A stretch of 16,522 nucleotides of DNA, taken from NCBI GenBank assembly GCA_012520575.1, contig JAAYOB010000041.1, positions 1 to 16,522 of the forward strand, in the 5' to 3' direction. Positions 7,301 to 16,522 of the stretch are shown piece after piece. The notes under the pieces were generated by a model that saw only the letters and a program-made list of their open reading frames with translations, did not search any database and was not told the origin of the DNA. Position 1 is the first letter of the stretch. The number at the start of each line of letters is the position of its first letter. The stretch comes from Candidatus Stramentimicrobium fermentans (GTDB lineage Bacteria > Atribacterota > Phoenicimicrobiia > Phoenicimicrobiales > Stramentimicrobiaceae). Both the position numbers and the translations under genes were made by a program.

Positions 7301-7942
7301 GGAGTTCCTTCTAGGATGAATGTCGGGCAGATATTAGAACTGCACTTAGGTTGGGTTGCTAAAATGCTTAGAGTCAATATTATTACTCCGGTCTTTAATG
7401 GGGCTACCGAAGAAGATATTAGTAAAGCTTTAGTTGATGCTGGTTTATCTCAGGATGGTAAGATTGTTTTGTACGATGGAAGAACCGGATTACCATTTAA
7501 GCAAAAAGTCAGCGTTGGTTATAGTTACATACTTAAGCTAATTCATTTAGTCGATGATAAGATACATGCTCGCTCTACAGGACCTTATTCTCTGGTTACT
7601 CAACAACCATTGGGAGGAAAGGCTCAGTTTGGAGGTCAAAGATTTGGAGAGATGGAAGTTTGGGCCCTAGAGGGGTATGGTGCTGCCTATAACCTACAAG
7701 AAATGCTAACCGTTAAGTCAGATGATGTTACGGGAAGAATTAAGACGTATGAGTCTATTGTTAAAGGTGAGAATATTCCAGTCCCAGGGACACCTGAGTC
7801 CTTTAAAGTATTAATAAGAGAGTTAAGAAGCCTCTGTTTAAATATTAAAGTACTGGATCATGATGGGAAAGAGATAGAGATTAAAGAAGATCTTGATACA
7901 AGAGACAGAATTGATCAGGATTTTATAGACTATCAGACTTAA
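4337..7942 (+). CDS. rpoB: DNA-directed RNA polymerase subunit beta
   Basis: RpoB forms one pincer of RNA polymerase and part of the active centre. It has 1201 residues from GTG 4337; the preceding GGTTGGTG gives a modest ribosome binding site, and no better in-frame start exists. The order of regions is normal: beta1/lobe ([29 protein letters not shown]), the rifampicin pocket [16 protein letters not shown] (from residue 500) and [24 protein letters not shown], the nucleotide-site lysines K952 and K960 in [16 protein letters not shown], and the C-terminal clamp [21 protein letters not shown]510, H520 and S525 (E. coli D516, H526, S531) are intact, so the pocket looks rifampicin-sensitive. 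Residues about 290-411 carry an insert with two similar modules, the second with [19 protein letters not shown] (370-388); B. subtilis appears to have one such module. rpoC follows after 86 nt. Confidence 0.98.
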   Translation: MTNTKLDILDYSKIKNYIEPPDFLDVQKQSFQKFLQENILPEKRQDIGLHKVFKDVFPIQDFTGNLVLEYMHYSIKEPKYTPMECWERGSTYSAPLEVRISLHNKKDGEIKEQDVFMGEIPLMTESGSFIINGAERVVVNQLIRSPGIYYGSEEYSENKILFNYRIIPNRGSWLEFGFDSNNMIYVRIDKKRKIPATTLLRALGYESNEQILDLFDNSEIIQETLVKDNTTNKSDALVEIFRRLRPSEPPTERNTRQLLDRLLFDPRRYDLADVGRYKVNQKLNIQNRILDMTTAKNVNDPLTKKQLVKKNTHINKRIAELISQSDVDKVYVYNDNDQEISVYNEKEDVVVNLYDSDEGIVNENTIGLQLAEDVINNETGEIIAENGQVLDLELINKIGQTQSFARVKKGNALTRDDLVASMRYLVNLYYGVGHIDDIDHLGNRRVKTVGELLLDQFYIGLVRMERVIRERMTIQPDLSSVTPQALINIRPLVASVKQFFGSSQLSQFMDQTNPLSEITHKRRLSALGPGGLTRERAGFEVRDVHYSHYGRICPIETPEGPNIGLIGSLSIYARINNLGFIETPYRKVENGKVTDKIIYLTADEEDQYKIAQINIKIDDNHKITQEGIPCRYRDVYLTVSPEEVDFIDVAPDQMVSISASLIPFLDHDDANRALMGTNMQRQAVPVIKAETPLVMTGMESKVARDSGTIIIAEEDGVVEKVDSRNIIVKSNQGKSKEYILKKFHRSNQGTCINQKPIVKEGQKITKNMVMADGHNTEQGFLSLGRNILVAYMCWEGYNFEDAIVISEKLVQEDTFTSIHISEHECAARDTKLGPEEITADIPNIGESSLANLDEDGVIRIGTEVEAGDILVGKVTPKGETELGPEERLLRAIFGEKAREVRDTSLRVPHGDRGKVIDIKVFSRENGDEIPPGVNKMVKVFIAQKRKISEGDKISGRHGNKGVIAKILPVNDMPFLPDGTPIDIILNPLGVPSRMNVGQILELHLGWVAKMLRVNIITPVFNGATEEDISKALVDAGLSQDGKIVLYDGRTGLPFKQKVSVGYSYILKLIHLVDDKIHARSTGPYSLVTQQPLGGKAQFGGQRFGEMEVWALEGYGAAYNLQEMLTVKSDDVTGRIKTYESIVKGENIPVPGTPESFKVLIRELRSLCLNIKVLDHDGKEIEIKEDLDTRDRIDQDFIDYQT

Positions 7943-8028
7943 TTTTTTGATAAATATGGATATTATTTTTCATTATAGTTCTTGAGAATGTATTGACTAT
8001 TTAGATTGATAATGGGGAGGTAATTCGG

Positions 8029-11000
8029 TTGGAAATCTCAAAAAGAATTAATGCTATAACAATAGGATTAGCTTCACCAGAAGATATTAGGAAATGGTCC
8101 CATGGGGAAGTTAAAAAACCGGAAACCATTAATTATAGAACTCTCAAACCTGAAAAAGATGGGTTATTCTGTGAACGTATTTTCGGTCCCGTTAAGGATT
8201 GGGAGTGTAGTTGTGGAAAATATAAAAGAGTTAGGTATAAAGGGGTTATATGCGACCGTTGTGGTGTAGAAGTAACTAAGTCAATCACTCGACGCGAAAG
8301 AATGGGCCATATTGACTTAGCCTGTCCGGTTTCGCACGTATGGTATTTCAAGGGTATACCAAGTCCGCTTGCTTTATTGTTAAATATTCCCCCCAAAAAT
8401 TTAGAAAAAATACTCTACTTTGCACCAGATCGCAGAAGAGAACAATTATATGAAGCTCAAAAATTCGACGATAGTTCTGAAAATAATAATAAAATGTTTT
8501 TTGAAAATGGAGTAATAACCGAGACTGAGTTTAAAATACATAAAATGTATAATCCTAATTTCAATGCTGAATTATTATACCGAGTCAAACAGACAAAAAT
8601 ATTTCCACATAAGGTTGGAGATGTTATTACCAATAAAGAATTATCAGAATTGCAAGAAGTTTTTGGAAGTTTATTTTTCACTGTAGAGCCATATTTACCT
8701 CTTGAACTTAAACAGCAGAAAGGCGAATATGATTTAAGTGGGGCAGGTTTTAAGGCAGATGAAACAGACAAGGTAGAGGAAGAACAAGAAAAAAGCGAAT
8801 CTGCTGCGGAAAAAATATCTGAAACCGGGGAAACAATTGAAAATAATGAAAAAGAGACAGAAGTAGATTATAGAATATTAGAAATAGATGGACTAATCTC
8901 GGAGAGCAAACTATCTCCCCTTATAGAAAAAGAACAAGGACTGGCAAAAAAAACAACTATGGCTAAGCGAACAGTGGAAGAGTCTTGCTATGCAGTAATC
9001 AATCCCAGAAATACCAATCATAAAGTTGGTGATACCATATTGGAATCTGAAAATAGATTACATACCTATTATGATCCTGAATTTAAAGCAGGTATAGGCG
9101 CTGAGGCTATAAGGGCCATGTTAAAGGATATAAATCTTGATTCTTTGAATATGGAATTACGCGAAGAGCTAAAACACTCATCTGGCCAAAAAGCAAAAAA
9201 AATAATCAGAAGGCTACAAATAATCGATGCTTTTCGAAAAAGTAATGGTAAACCAGAATGGATGATTCTGGATGTGTTGCCTGTAATTCCTCCGGATTTG
9301 CGGCCTATGGTACAGTTAGAAGGTGGGAGATTTGCTACCTCTGATTTAAATGACCTTTATCGTAGAGTCATTAATCGTAATAATCGTTTAAAAAGATTAT
9401 TAGAACTGGGAGCACCTGGTATTATTGTTAAGAATGAAAAAAGAATGCTACAGGAAGCTGTTGATGCCTTAATAGATAATGGCAGGAGAGGTCACGCTGT
9501 TTTAGGTGCCGGAAATCGTCCCCTTAAATCGTTAAGCGATTTATTGCAGGGGAAAAAAGGAAGATTCAGACAAAATTTATTAGGTAAAAGGGTTGACTAT
9601 TCAGGTCGTTCGGTAATAGTAGTTGGTCCTAAACTAAGACTATACGAATGCGGGATACCAAAAAAAATGGCCTTAGAACTATTTAAACCCTTTATAATGC
9701 ACAATTTGGTTAAAAGAGAATTAGCTCATAATATTAAGACTGCTAAGAAGTTGGTAGAACAGGAATCTCTCGAGGTTTGGAATATTTTGCAAGAAATTGT
9801 GGAGGAGCATCCTGTTTTGTTGAATAGAGCTCCTACCTTGCATAGATTGGGGATACAGGTTTTTAAACCGATATTAGTGGAGGGGAATGCTATCCAGCTC
9901 CATCCCTTAGCCTGTCCAGCCTTTAATGCCGATTTTGACGGTGACCAGATGGCGGTGCATGTTCCTTTATCCATAGAGGCACAGACCGAGGCCGAAATGT
10001 TAATGTTGGCCAGTAATAACGTTTTATCACCTGCTAACGGTACACCTATTGCCTTACCCTCTCAAGATATTATTTTAGGATGTTATTATCTGACTATGAA
10101 AGCAAAGGGAGCAAAAGTAGAAAAGAGTATTTTTGCCAATCCTGAAGAGGCTATTAGAGCACAGGAAGATGGTTATATAGACATACATACTGTGGTAAAA
10201 GTTAGAGTAAAAGGAAAAATTGAGGAAACAACAATAGGGCGTATCTTATTTAATCAAGTTTTACCCGAAGACTTTAAATTTGTGGATTTGACTATAGATA
10301 AAAAAGGATTAGCTCGAATTATTTCTTATATTTACCGCCAGTACGGACAAGATGTAGCCGTTAATTGCTTGGATGATATAAAAGAATTGGGTTTTCACTA
10401 TGCAACTATATCAGGTATAACTATTGGAATAGTTGATTTAGAAATACCTTCCGAGAAAGAAAGAATATTAGAAGAAGCTGAAAAGAATGTTGCTAAGATT
10501 AGAGAGCAATTTAATTATGGTTTAATTATGGAAGAGGAAAGAATAGAAAAAATTATTAATGCCTGGACCGATGCAGCTGACGAGGTAATTAGTGCTATTA
10601 TTGGAAACCTGAGCAGCTTTAATCCACTTTACACTATGGTTGAATCCGGAGCCCGGGGAAGTCGAAGACAAATTGGTCAGTTAGCCGGAATGAGAGGCCT
10701 AATGGCAGATCCCTCCGGAAAAATTATTGAGTTTCCTATTCGGTCTAATTTTAGAGAAGGCTTATCTTGTTTAGAGTATTTTATCTCCACGCATGGAGCA
10801 AGAAAAGGTTTAGCTGATACAGCACTTAGAACATCTAAATCAGGCTACTTAACCAGAAGATTAATAGATGTAGCTCAGGACCTTATTATTACTGAAGAAG
10901 ATTGCGGTACCAGTGATGGTATAATCGTTTCTGATATTGAAGAAGATGGAAATGTTATTGAAAAATTAGACGAGAGAATAGTGGGACGTACTGCCCTGGA

Positions 11001-13158
11001 AGACTTGATAAACGCTAAAACTGGAGAAATATATGTACACAAGGATGAAAACATTGACGAAAAGGCTGCTAAAAAAATTAATGACGCAGGTATAAAAGAA
11101 GTAAAAATAAGATCACCATTAACCTGTGTTTCTAAAAAAGGTATTTGCGCTAAGTGCTATGGCAGAGACCTTGCTTCTGGCCAAATGGTGACTATTGGTG
11201 AGGCAGTAGGTACTATTGCTGCCCAATCTATTGGTGAACCGGGAACACAATTAACATTAAGGACTTTTCATACCGGTGGAATAAAAATTACCGGTGAAGA
11301 TATAACTTTAGGATTACCCAGGGTAGAACAATTATTTGAAGTAAGAAAACCAAAAAAACAGGCTGTCATAAGCGAAATAAATGGATATGTAGACAGCGTT
11401 AAAGAAGGACCAAAATCTGCGGAAAAAGAAGTTATCATAAAACCGGAGGCCGAAATATTAACTGCAAAGAACAAAGAAACCAAAAAAAAGGTTTATTCCA
11501 TACCAAAAGATTTAAGAATTACAGTTGAAGAGGGTCAGAAAGTTACAGCTGGGCAAAAGTTAACTACTGGTTTTGTTGATCCCAACGATATTTTAAGAAT
11601 ACAGGGTATCAAGGCTGTTCAAAAGTATCTCCTAGAGCAAGTACAAGAAGTATATCGTTCACAAGGCGTTACAATTAATGATAAACATATAGAAGTAATC
11701 GTCAGACAGATAGCCCGCTTGAATAAAATTTATGTTAAAGCATCTCGTGATTCCGAGCTACTTTCTGGAGAGCTAGTATACGTATCTGATTTTGAACAGG
11801 CTAATAAGCAAGTTGTTCTTGAGAATGAAGAAATTCGAAATAAGAACAGAAAATTACTCATGAACAAAACCTTAGTTCATTGTATTTCTGGAAATAAAGG
11901 GGATACTTTAGTCGATGAGAATACTGTCATTGATGAAAATGTTATAAATAAAATTGAGAATTCTGAATGTTTGAGTTTCGATGTCTTGGATGAACAAGGC
12001 GGAACAATTAATATTGTACAAGGTGAAATAAACTTTATAGGGCGAATTAAAGACTATATTTTCATTGGAGATATTTCGGAAGACATCCCGAAGACCAAAA
12101 ATACTAAAGATGATGAGTTGAGAACTAAGGATTTAGAGAAACTCAAGGGAAATATAATCACTAAAGAGATTGCCCTTGAGTTAGTAAGGAACAATGTCAG
12201 TAAGATACGAATTTATAAGCCAGAATTAAGTGTTGAATTAATTGGGAAAATGTTGGCACAGGATATTAAAGACCAGAATGAACAGAATATTATCATTCCT
12301 GCTAATACAATTTTAGACGAAAATGATATAAAGAGAATAATAGAACAACAATATGAAAAGATTGAGATATGGAGCGATATTAAAGAGATTAATATCAGAG
12401 AAAACTTAGTAAGCATTATTAAAGATGATGTTATCGGTAAGAATTTAGGTAAAGAACTTAGGGACGAAACGGGTAATATCATCGCCGACATAAAGCAACC
12501 AGTAAGCAAAAATATTATTAGAAAAGCATATTCTGCAGGGATTAGCGACATACCCTTAGAGGATGGTCGATTCTTTTCTTTAGAAGGCAGGGTTTTAGAA
12601 TATATCTATAATAATCTTGTTGGAAAAATCATTGCTCAAGATATTACAGATAAATATACCGGAGAAATAGTTATATCGGCAGGCGACAAAATTACTAAAA
12701 ATAATGCCCAAGCTTTGATACAGCAAGTGGTTGAATTAGTCAAATATCGGACTGAAAGTAGCCAGCCAGAGCCAATTTTCTTAATTGAGAATGTGGGCTT
12801 CATGAAAAGAATTAAGTTGCCCGCAGTTGGGATGCCTATTATACAAGGTATTACCCAAGCTTCTTTATCTACTGAAAGTTTCCTATCGGGGGCCTCTTTT
12901 CAGAGGACTACCCATGTTTTGACCAATGCTTCTATCAAAGGTAAGATAGATTATCTGTTGGGCTTAAAAGAAAATGTGATTATTGGCAATATTATACCTG
13001 CCGGAACCGGGTTGGGTCAATATAGAAATATTGAAATCACCTCCAAATATGAGGAGGAGCTGGAAAAAGAGGTTCAAAGTCAAAATGCATTAGAAATTGT
13101 AGCTCAGGCAGAACAAAATAATCAAATTGTTTCAGATAGATATGATGATAGTGAATAA
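8029..13158 (+). CDS. rpoC: DNA-directed RNA polymerase subunit beta-prime, with large inserts
   Basis: RpoC carries the catalytic Mg2+ and most of the clamp. It has 1709 residues from TTG 8029 (GGGGAGG at 8014-8020), against about 1200 in B. subtilis and 1407 in E. coli. Visible parts are: the N-terminal zinc ribbon C60, C62, C75, C78; an insert at about 134-354 with acidic linker 244-283; the active site NADFDGDQ (D635, D637, D639); the second zinc site C959, C1033, C1040, C1043; bridge helix/trigger loop region [20 protein letters not shown] with H1081; and no insert inside the trigger loop. Between FEQANK (about 1263-1268) and GITQASL (1607-1613) lies an insert of about 300 residues made of some five repeated modules of about 64. 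The conserved C-terminal end [17 protein letters not shown] follows. No frameshift or missing catalytic residue was seen. Confidence 0.98.
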   Translation: MEISKRINAITIGLASPEDIRKWSHGEVKKPETINYRTLKPEKDGLFCERIFGPVKDWECSCGKYKRVRYKGVICDRCGVEVTKSITRRERMGHIDLACPVSHVWYFKGIPSPLALLLNIPPKNLEKILYFAPDRRREQLYEAQKFDDSSENNNKMFFENGVITETEFKIHKMYNPNFNAELLYRVKQTKIFPHKVGDVITNKELSELQEVFGSLFFTVEPYLPLELKQQKGEYDLSGAGFKADETDKVEEEQEKSESAAEKISETGETIENNEKETEVDYRILEIDGLISESKLSPLIEKEQGLAKKTTMAKRTVEESCYAVINPRNTNHKVGDTILESENRLHTYYDPEFKAGIGAEAIRAMLKDINLDSLNMELREELKHSSGQKAKKIIRRLQIIDAFRKSNGKPEWMILDVLPVIPPDLRPMVQLEGGRFATSDLNDLYRRVINRNNRLKRLLELGAPGIIVKNEKRMLQEAVDALIDNGRRGHAVLGAGNRPLKSLSDLLQGKKGRFRQNLLGKRVDYSGRSVIVVGPKLRLYECGIPKKMALELFKPFIMHNLVKRELAHNIKTAKKLVEQESLEVWNILQEIVEEHPVLLNRAPTLHRLGIQVFKPILVEGNAIQLHPLACPAFNADFDGDQMAVHVPLSIEAQTEAEMLMLASNNVLSPANGTPIALPSQDIILGCYYLTMKAKGAKVEKSIFANPEEAIRAQEDGYIDIHTVVKVRVKGKIEETTIGRILFNQVLPEDFKFVDLTIDKKGLARIISYIYRQYGQDVAVNCLDDIKELGFHYATISGITIGIVDLEIPSEKERILEEAEKNVAKIREQFNYGLIMEEERIEKIINAWTDAADEVISAIIGNLSSFNPLYTMVESGARGSRRQIGQLAGMRGLMADPSGKIIEFPIRSNFREGLSCLEYFISTHGARKGLADTALRTSKSGYLTRRLIDVAQDLIITEEDCGTSDGIIVSDIEEDGNVIEKLDERIVGRTALEDLINAKTGEIYVHKDENIDEKAAKKINDAGIKEVKIRSPLTCVSKKGICAKCYGRDLASGQMVTIGEAVGTIAAQSIGEPGTQLTLRTFHTGGIKITGEDITLGLPRVEQLFEVRKPKKQAVISEINGYVDSVKEGPKSAEKEVIIKPEAEILTAKNKETKKKVYSIPKDLRITVEEGQKVTAGQKLTTGFVDPNDILRIQGIKAVQKYLLEQVQEVYRSQGVTINDKHIEVIVRQIARLNKIYVKASRDSELLSGELVYVSDFEQANKQVVLENEEIRNKNRKLLMNKTLVHCISGNKGDTLVDENTVIDENVINKIENSECLSFDVLDEQGGTINIVQGEINFIGRIKDYIFIGDISEDIPKTKNTKDDELRTKDLEKLKGNIITKEIALELVRNNVSKIRIYKPELSVELIGKMLAQDIKDQNEQNIIIPANTILDENDIKRIIEQQYEKIEIWSDIKEINIRENLVSIIKDDVIGKNLGKELRDETGNIIADIKQPVSKNIIRKAYSAGISDIPLEDGRFFSLEGRVLEYIYNNLVGKIIAQDITDKYTGEIVISAGDKITKNNAQALIQQVVELVKYRTESSQPEPIFLIENVGFMKRIKLPAVGMPIIQGITQASLSTESFLSGASFQRTTHVLTNASIKGKIDYLLGLKENVIIGNIIPAGTGLGQYRNIEITSKYEEELEKEVQSQNALEIVAQAEQNNQIVSDRYDDSE

Positions 13159-13223
13159 CGTACAAAAAGTTTAAGATAATAAAGAAATATCTTATTTAAA
13201 TCTATATTTTAGACAAGTTTTTG

Positions 13224-13252
13224 TTGACATCAGGACATGATGTTGCTAAAAT
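13224..13252 (+). promoter_or_regulatory. Strong sigma-70-type promoter for the str operon
   Basis: A perfect -35 TTGACA (13224-13229), a 17-nt spacer, TG at 13244-13245 and -10 TAAAAT (13247-13252, five of six) form the best promoter in the window. The start would lie near 13259, 40 nt before rpsL. It shows that rpsL-rpsG-fusA-tuf can be transcribed apart from rpoBC. Confidence 0.75.
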
Positions 13253-13298
13253 ACTTAGGTGTTTTAACCTGGAATTATTTTGAAAAGGTGGTATTAAT

Positions 13299-13673
13299 AT
13301 GCCAACAATCAATCAATTGGTGAGAAAAGGAAGAAAAAATTTAATAAAAAAGTCTGGCACTCCAGCTTTACAGAGTTCACCCTTCAAACGCGGGGTATGT
13401 ACACGTGTCTGGACTATAACCCCGAAGAAGCCCAATTCTGCTTTAAGGAAGGTAGCCCGAGTAAGATTGTCCAATAATATGGAAGTAACTGCTTATATTC
13501 CAGGGATAGGGCATAATTTGCAAGAACATTCAATCGTTTTGATAAGGGGTGGCAGGGTAAAAGACCTACCCGGAGTTAGATACCATATAGTTCGGGGAGT
13601 AATGGATGCTACTGGAGTGGAAGGGAGAAAACAAGCTCGTTCTAAATATGGAGCTATCAAGCCGAAGAAATAG
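13299..13673 (+). CDS. rpsL: 30S ribosomal protein S12
   Basis: A 124-residue S12, the standard length. S12 lies at the decoding centre of the 30S subunit and influences accuracy. The family is recognised across its length: [54 protein letters not shown] and the C-terminal [17 protein letters not shown]43 and K88, the positions where streptomycin resistance mutations fall, are the wild-type lysines. D89, which is methylthiolated in some bacteria, is also present. AAAAGGTGG before the ATG is the ribosome binding site. It follows the promoter at 13224-13252 and leads the str operon. No L7Ae-family gene lies between rpoC and rpsL, unlike in many Bacillota. Confidence 0.98.
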   Translation: MPTINQLVRKGRKNLIKKSGTPALQSSPFKRGVCTRVWTITPKKPNSALRKVARVRLSNNMEVTAYIPGIGHNLQEHSIVLIRGGRVKDLPGVRYHIVRGVMDATGVEGRKQARSKYGAIKPKK

Positions 13674-13753
13674 CGAAACTGACCGGTGTAACCAGTAAAT
13701 AACAAATATTTTAAATACTTTTTAATATTAGGCGTAATTGAGGTGGATGAAGA

Positions 13754-14224
13754 ATGTCCAGAAAAAGAAGGGCAATAAAACGCGATATAAAAGGAGATCC
13801 TGTTTATCAAGATAAGCGAGTAGCAAAGTTTATTAATCATATCATGTGGGATGGTGAAAAAAGTATAGCCAGAGGGGTATTTTATGACGCGATGAACATT
13901 GTAAAAGAAAAGACTAAAAAAGACCCCCTGAAAGTTTTCAATGAGGCCATGGAAAATGTAATGCCTATTCTGGAGGTTAAGTCCAGGAGAGTTGGTGGGG
14001 CAAGTTATCAGGTACCGGTTGAAGTTGATCCTGAGAGAAGAGTTACCTTAGCTATGAGATGGATTATAAGCTATAGCAGAAGTAAAACTGGTAGGCCATT
14101 TGCCGAAAAGTTAGCCGCTGAATTGATTGATGCATCTCAAGGGGCAGGGGCTTCCTTTAAGAAAAAAGAAGATACACATAAAATGGCTGAAGCGAACAAA
14201 GCGTTTGCTCATTACCGTTGGTAA
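13754..14224 (+). CDS. rpsG: 30S ribosomal protein S7
   Basis: A 156-residue S7, the standard length. S7 nucleates assembly of the 30S head by binding the 3' domain of 16S rRNA, and it contacts E-site tRNA. Landmarks are the basic N-terminus MSRKRRAIKRDI, KFINHIMWDGEKSIA, the conserved stretch MPILEVKSRRVGGASYQVPV with the beta-hairpin, RRVTLAMRWI, and the C-terminal KMAEANKAFAHYRW. GAGGTG (13740-13745) is eight bases before ATG 13754. It follows rpsL by 80 nt. In E. coli, S7 represses its operon by binding the rpsL-rpsG gap; here that gap holds only weak AT-rich pairing and no clear operator. Confidence 0.98.
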   Translation: MSRKRRAIKRDIKGDPVYQDKRVAKFINHIMWDGEKSIARGVFYDAMNIVKEKTKKDPLKVFNEAMENVMPILEVKSRRVGGASYQVPVEVDPERRVTLAMRWIISYSRSKTGRPFAEKLAAELIDASQGAGASFKKKEDTHKMAEANKAFAHYRW

Positions 14225-14311
14225 TGATTATTGAATATGATTATTAAAGAAAAGACAAGATTTGCAGACTTTAATAAGTTAGTGAAAGAAAAAATAAGGA
14301 ACAATTGTTCT

Positions 14312-16387
14312 ATGCTAAATTCAGTAGACTTAACACAGGTCAGGAATATTGGTATTATGGCTCACATAGATGCCGGTAAAACAACAGTTACTGAAAGAAT
14401 TTTGTACTATACTGGTAGAGTTCATAAGATGGGAGAGGTGCACGAAGGTACTGCAACCATGGATTGGATGCCCCAAGAAAGGGAAAGAGGCATTACTATA
14501 ACCTCTGCAGTCACATCTTCTTTATGGAAGGGGCATCAAATTAATATAATTGATACACCCGGCCATGTAGACTTTACCGTGGAAGTAGAACGCTCTTTGA
14601 GGGTTTTGGATGGAGCAATTGTAACTTTTTGTGCAGTAGGCGGGGTAGAACCACAAACTGAGACGGTCTGGCATCAGGCTGATAGATATCATGTTCCTCG
14701 TATTGCTTTTGTTAATAAAATGGACCGTGTTGGTGCAAATTTTCAGGGAACTGTTAAGATGATAAAAGAGAAATTCTCCACTATTCCCCTGGTAATTCAA
14801 TTACCCTGGGGGAGTGAAGGAAGTTTCCAGGGAATTATCGATATTATTGATATGAAAGCTTATTCCTATACCTTTGATAGTCAAGGAGCAAACTATTGTG
14901 TAGAAAAAATTCCTAATGAATATGAAAAAATTGCCGAAAAAGCACGAAAAAATATGATGGATATTTTGTCTGAAGAAGATGAATCATTTATGGAAGAATA
15001 CTTATATGGTAAAGAGATCAAAGTTGAGCGGATCTATCATGCTATAAGACAGGCCACTATAAAAAATAGAATAGTACCGGTATTATGCGGTTCTGCTCTT
15101 AAAAATAAAGGCATTCAATTGCTTCTGGATGCCGTTAATAGATACTTACCTTCACCCTTGGAAGTACTGCCTGTTAAAGGAGAGAAGCCTGATTCAGGGG
15201 AAGAGATAATCAGGAAAACCGATGTGAATGAGCCATTGTCAGCCTTAGTTTTTAAAGTTGCGACTGATCCTTTTTTTGGAAGATTGTGCTTCATTAGGGT
15301 CTATTCAGGCATATTAAAGGAAGGCTCTTATGTTTATAATTCTACCCAAAATCTAAAAGAGAGAATAAATAGATTGGTAAAAATTCATGCCGATCATAAA
15401 GAACAAATCAAAGAATTATCTGCTGGTAATTTGGGAGCAATAGTGGGGATAAAGAAATCAAGTACGGGTGATACATTGTGTGATGAGAAAAACCCGATTA
15501 TTTTAGAAAAAATTAAATTTCCGGACCCAGTAATATCAATAGCCATTGAACCAAAGAGTATAGCAGATAGAGAAAAATTAGGGTTTGCCTTAGACAAGAT
15601 TGCAGAAGAAGATCCTACTTTTAAACATACTGTTAATAAAGATACCGGTCAGACCTTAATTTCTGGTATGGGAGAATTGCACCTTGAGATTATTGTAGAC
15701 CGGTTATTAAGAGATTACAAAGTGGATGGAAATGTGGGAGAACCACAAGTAGCTTTTAGAGAAACAATTACCAGAAAAGTTTCTTCTCAGGGTAAGTTTA
15801 TTAGACAAAGTGGCGGTAGGGGTCAATATGGAGATGTTGCCCTTGAAATAGAACCATACCAAGAGGATGCTTTCGAATTTGTAGATAAAACAGTGGGAGG
15901 AAGTATACCTAAAGAATACATACCTGCTGTAAAACAAGGAGTTCGGGAAGCAATGCTATGTGGTGTACTAGCTAGCTATCCTGTTACCAATATCAAAGTT
16001 TCGGTAGTCGATGGTTCTTTTCATCCAGTAGATTCTTCCGAGTTAGCCTTTAGAATAGCCGCCTCCAAAGCATTTAAAGAAGGCTTAAAAAAAGCTAACC
16101 CGGTTCTTTTAGAGCCAATCGTTGAAATAGAGATTAGAACGCCAGATGAATATCTGGGCTCTATAATTACCGATTTAAATTCCCGGAGGGCAAAAGTCGG
16201 CGGTATTCAAGAGAAAGAAGAAATTAAAGGCAAAGTAATATCTGCCTATGCACCCTTACAGGAAGTCTTTGGTTATGCTACAAGCCTGAGGTCAATATCT
16301 CAGGGAAGAGCTAACTATGTAATGCAATTTGCCTATTATGAAGTTGCGCCTGACAGCATAATTAAAAAAATATTGTTTAAAATATAA
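14312..16387 (+). CDS. fusA: Elongation factor G
   Basis: EF-G is the GTPase that drives translocation of tRNA and mRNA after peptide bond formation. From ATG 14312 it has 691 residues, the usual length, starting MLNSVDLTQVRNIGIMAHID. AAGGA at 14296-14300 is a possible ribosome binding site, with rather long spacing. The frame is open further up, to TTG 14231 and ATG 14237, which would add up to 27 residues with no family counterpart and no good binding site, so the shorter form is preferred. Motifs are G1 AHIDAGKTT (residues 17-25), G2 RGITI, G3 DTPGH, G4 NKMD and G5 GSA. Domain II includes FFGRLCFIRVYSG and GDTLCDEKNP. Domains III-V include GMGELHLEIIVDRL, RQSGGRGQYGDV and the C-terminal GRANYVMQF. 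It reads as the housekeeping form; tuf follows 46 nt on. Confidence 0.97.
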   Translation: MLNSVDLTQVRNIGIMAHIDAGKTTVTERILYYTGRVHKMGEVHEGTATMDWMPQERERGITITSAVTSSLWKGHQINIIDTPGHVDFTVEVERSLRVLDGAIVTFCAVGGVEPQTETVWHQADRYHVPRIAFVNKMDRVGANFQGTVKMIKEKFSTIPLVIQLPWGSEGSFQGIIDIIDMKAYSYTFDSQGANYCVEKIPNEYEKIAEKARKNMMDILSEEDESFMEEYLYGKEIKVERIYHAIRQATIKNRIVPVLCGSALKNKGIQLLLDAVNRYLPSPLEVLPVKGEKPDSGEEIIRKTDVNEPLSALVFKVATDPFFGRLCFIRVYSGILKEGSYVYNSTQNLKERINRLVKIHADHKEQIKELSAGNLGAIVGIKKSSTGDTLCDEKNPIILEKIKFPDPVISIAIEPKSIADREKLGFALDKIAEEDPTFKHTVNKDTGQTLISGMGELHLEIIVDRLLRDYKVDGNVGEPQVAFRETITRKVSSQGKFIRQSGGRGQYGDVALEIEPYQEDAFEFVDKTVGGSIPKEYIPAVKQGVREAMLCGVLASYPVTNIKVSVVDGSFHPVDSSELAFRIAASKAFKEGLKKANPVLLEPIVEIEIRTPDEYLGSIITDLNSRRAKVGGIQEKEEIKGKVISAYAPLQEVFGYATSLRSISQGRANYVMQFAYYEVAPDSIIKKILFKI

Positions 16388-16433
16388 GAAATAAGGGAAA
16401 ATATTAGCAAACCCTTTAAGGAGGAAAAACAAA

Positions 16434-16522
16434 ATGGCTAAAGAAAAGTTTGTCCGTTCCAAACCGCATGTCAATATTGGGACTATTGGTCATGTCGACC
16501 ACGGTAAAACAACTCTTACTGC
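16434..16522 (+). CDS. tuf: Elongation factor Tu, N-terminal start (runs off window)
   Basis: The ATG at 16434 follows an ideal Shine-Dalgarno sequence AAGGAGG (16418-16424). The 29 complete codons visible read [29 protein letters not shown], with the EF-Tu P-loop GHVDHGKTT. This is the last gene of the str operon in its usual place after fusA. It is a second tuf copy, in the same direction as the one ending at 114; the two visible parts do not overlap, so their similarity cannot be compared here. Confidence 0.96.
   Translation, partial: MAKEKFVRSKPHVNIGTIGHVDHGKTTLT

Noticed and set aside
6790-7377. Long minus-strand open frame (195 codons) inside rpoB, and other antisense frames under rpoC, rplA and fusA
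   Set aside because: They lie opposite strongly conserved coding sequence, have no family resemblance or ribosome binding site, and follow from the codon bias of the + strand gene.
7993-7998. TTGACT before rpoC as a possible -35 box
   Set aside because: At 16-18 nt downstream lies the G-rich ribosome binding site, with no -10-like hexamer.
13173-13193. Hairpin AAGATA/TATCTT after rpoC as a terminator
   Set aside because: Six mostly A-T pairs with a 9-nt loop and no T-run directly after; unlikely to end transcription alone.
1-16522. CRISPR arrays, insertion sequences, phage or defence genes
   Set aside because: No spaced direct repeats, transposase or integrase motifs, or terminal inverted repeats were seen; every long frame is a known core gene.

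Overview
The window is one unbroken block of informational genes, all on the + strand: tuf (3' end), rpmG, tRNA-Trp(CCA), secE, nusG, rplK, rplA, rplJ, rplL, rpoB, rpoC, rpsL, rpsG, fusA, tuf (5' end). The left part has the order known from Thermus thermophilus (tuf, rpmG, tRNA-Trp, secE, nusG, rplK, rplA). The join of rpoBC to the str operon (rpsL, rpsG, fusA, tuf) is common in Bacillota and several deep-branching phyla. No mobile element, CRISPR array, phage gene or other accessory gene is visible.

The DNA is AT-rich by eye. RpoB and RpoC read much like Bacillota proteins through the conserved core, but RpoC is about 1709 residues, with one extra block near the N-terminus and another near the C-terminus. 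Together with the gene order this suggests a low-GC, deep-branching bacterium (Atribacterota, Synergistota or Thermotogota-like). The phylum is an inference and has low confidence.

Layout: (1) 1-210, the end of a tuf operon with a Rho-independent terminator. (2) 302-2798, an extended -10 promoter followed by rpmG, tRNA-Trp, secE, nusG, rplK and rplA. These supply a zinc-type L33, the Trp tRNA, a Sec translocon subunit, a transcription elongation factor and two 50S proteins. (3) 2841-4102, a structured leader of the L10-leader type ending in an attenuator, then rplJ and rplL (the ribosomal stalk). (4) 4103-4336, a 16-bp perfect hairpin overlapped by an internal promoter, then rpoB and rpoC. 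(5) 13224-16522, a near-consensus promoter followed by rpsL, rpsG, fusA and tuf.

The points most worth a second look are these. nusG has no AUG, GUG, UUG or CUG codon that could start the full protein; an AUG immediately followed by UAA sits just after its Shine-Dalgarno sequence. The C-terminal part of RpoC carries a run of about five degenerate repeats of roughly 64 residues, resembling a module in the conserved part of RpoC and two copies in RpoB. L7/L12 has a charged N-terminal extension with a second, internal start. A hairpin and promoter between rplL and rpoB may set stalk and polymerase levels separately. Three promoters in the window share one architecture (TTGAC[A/T], 17-bp spacer, TGn before the -10). 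No wholly new system is evident; the novelty lies in the RNA polymerase inserts and the translation starts.
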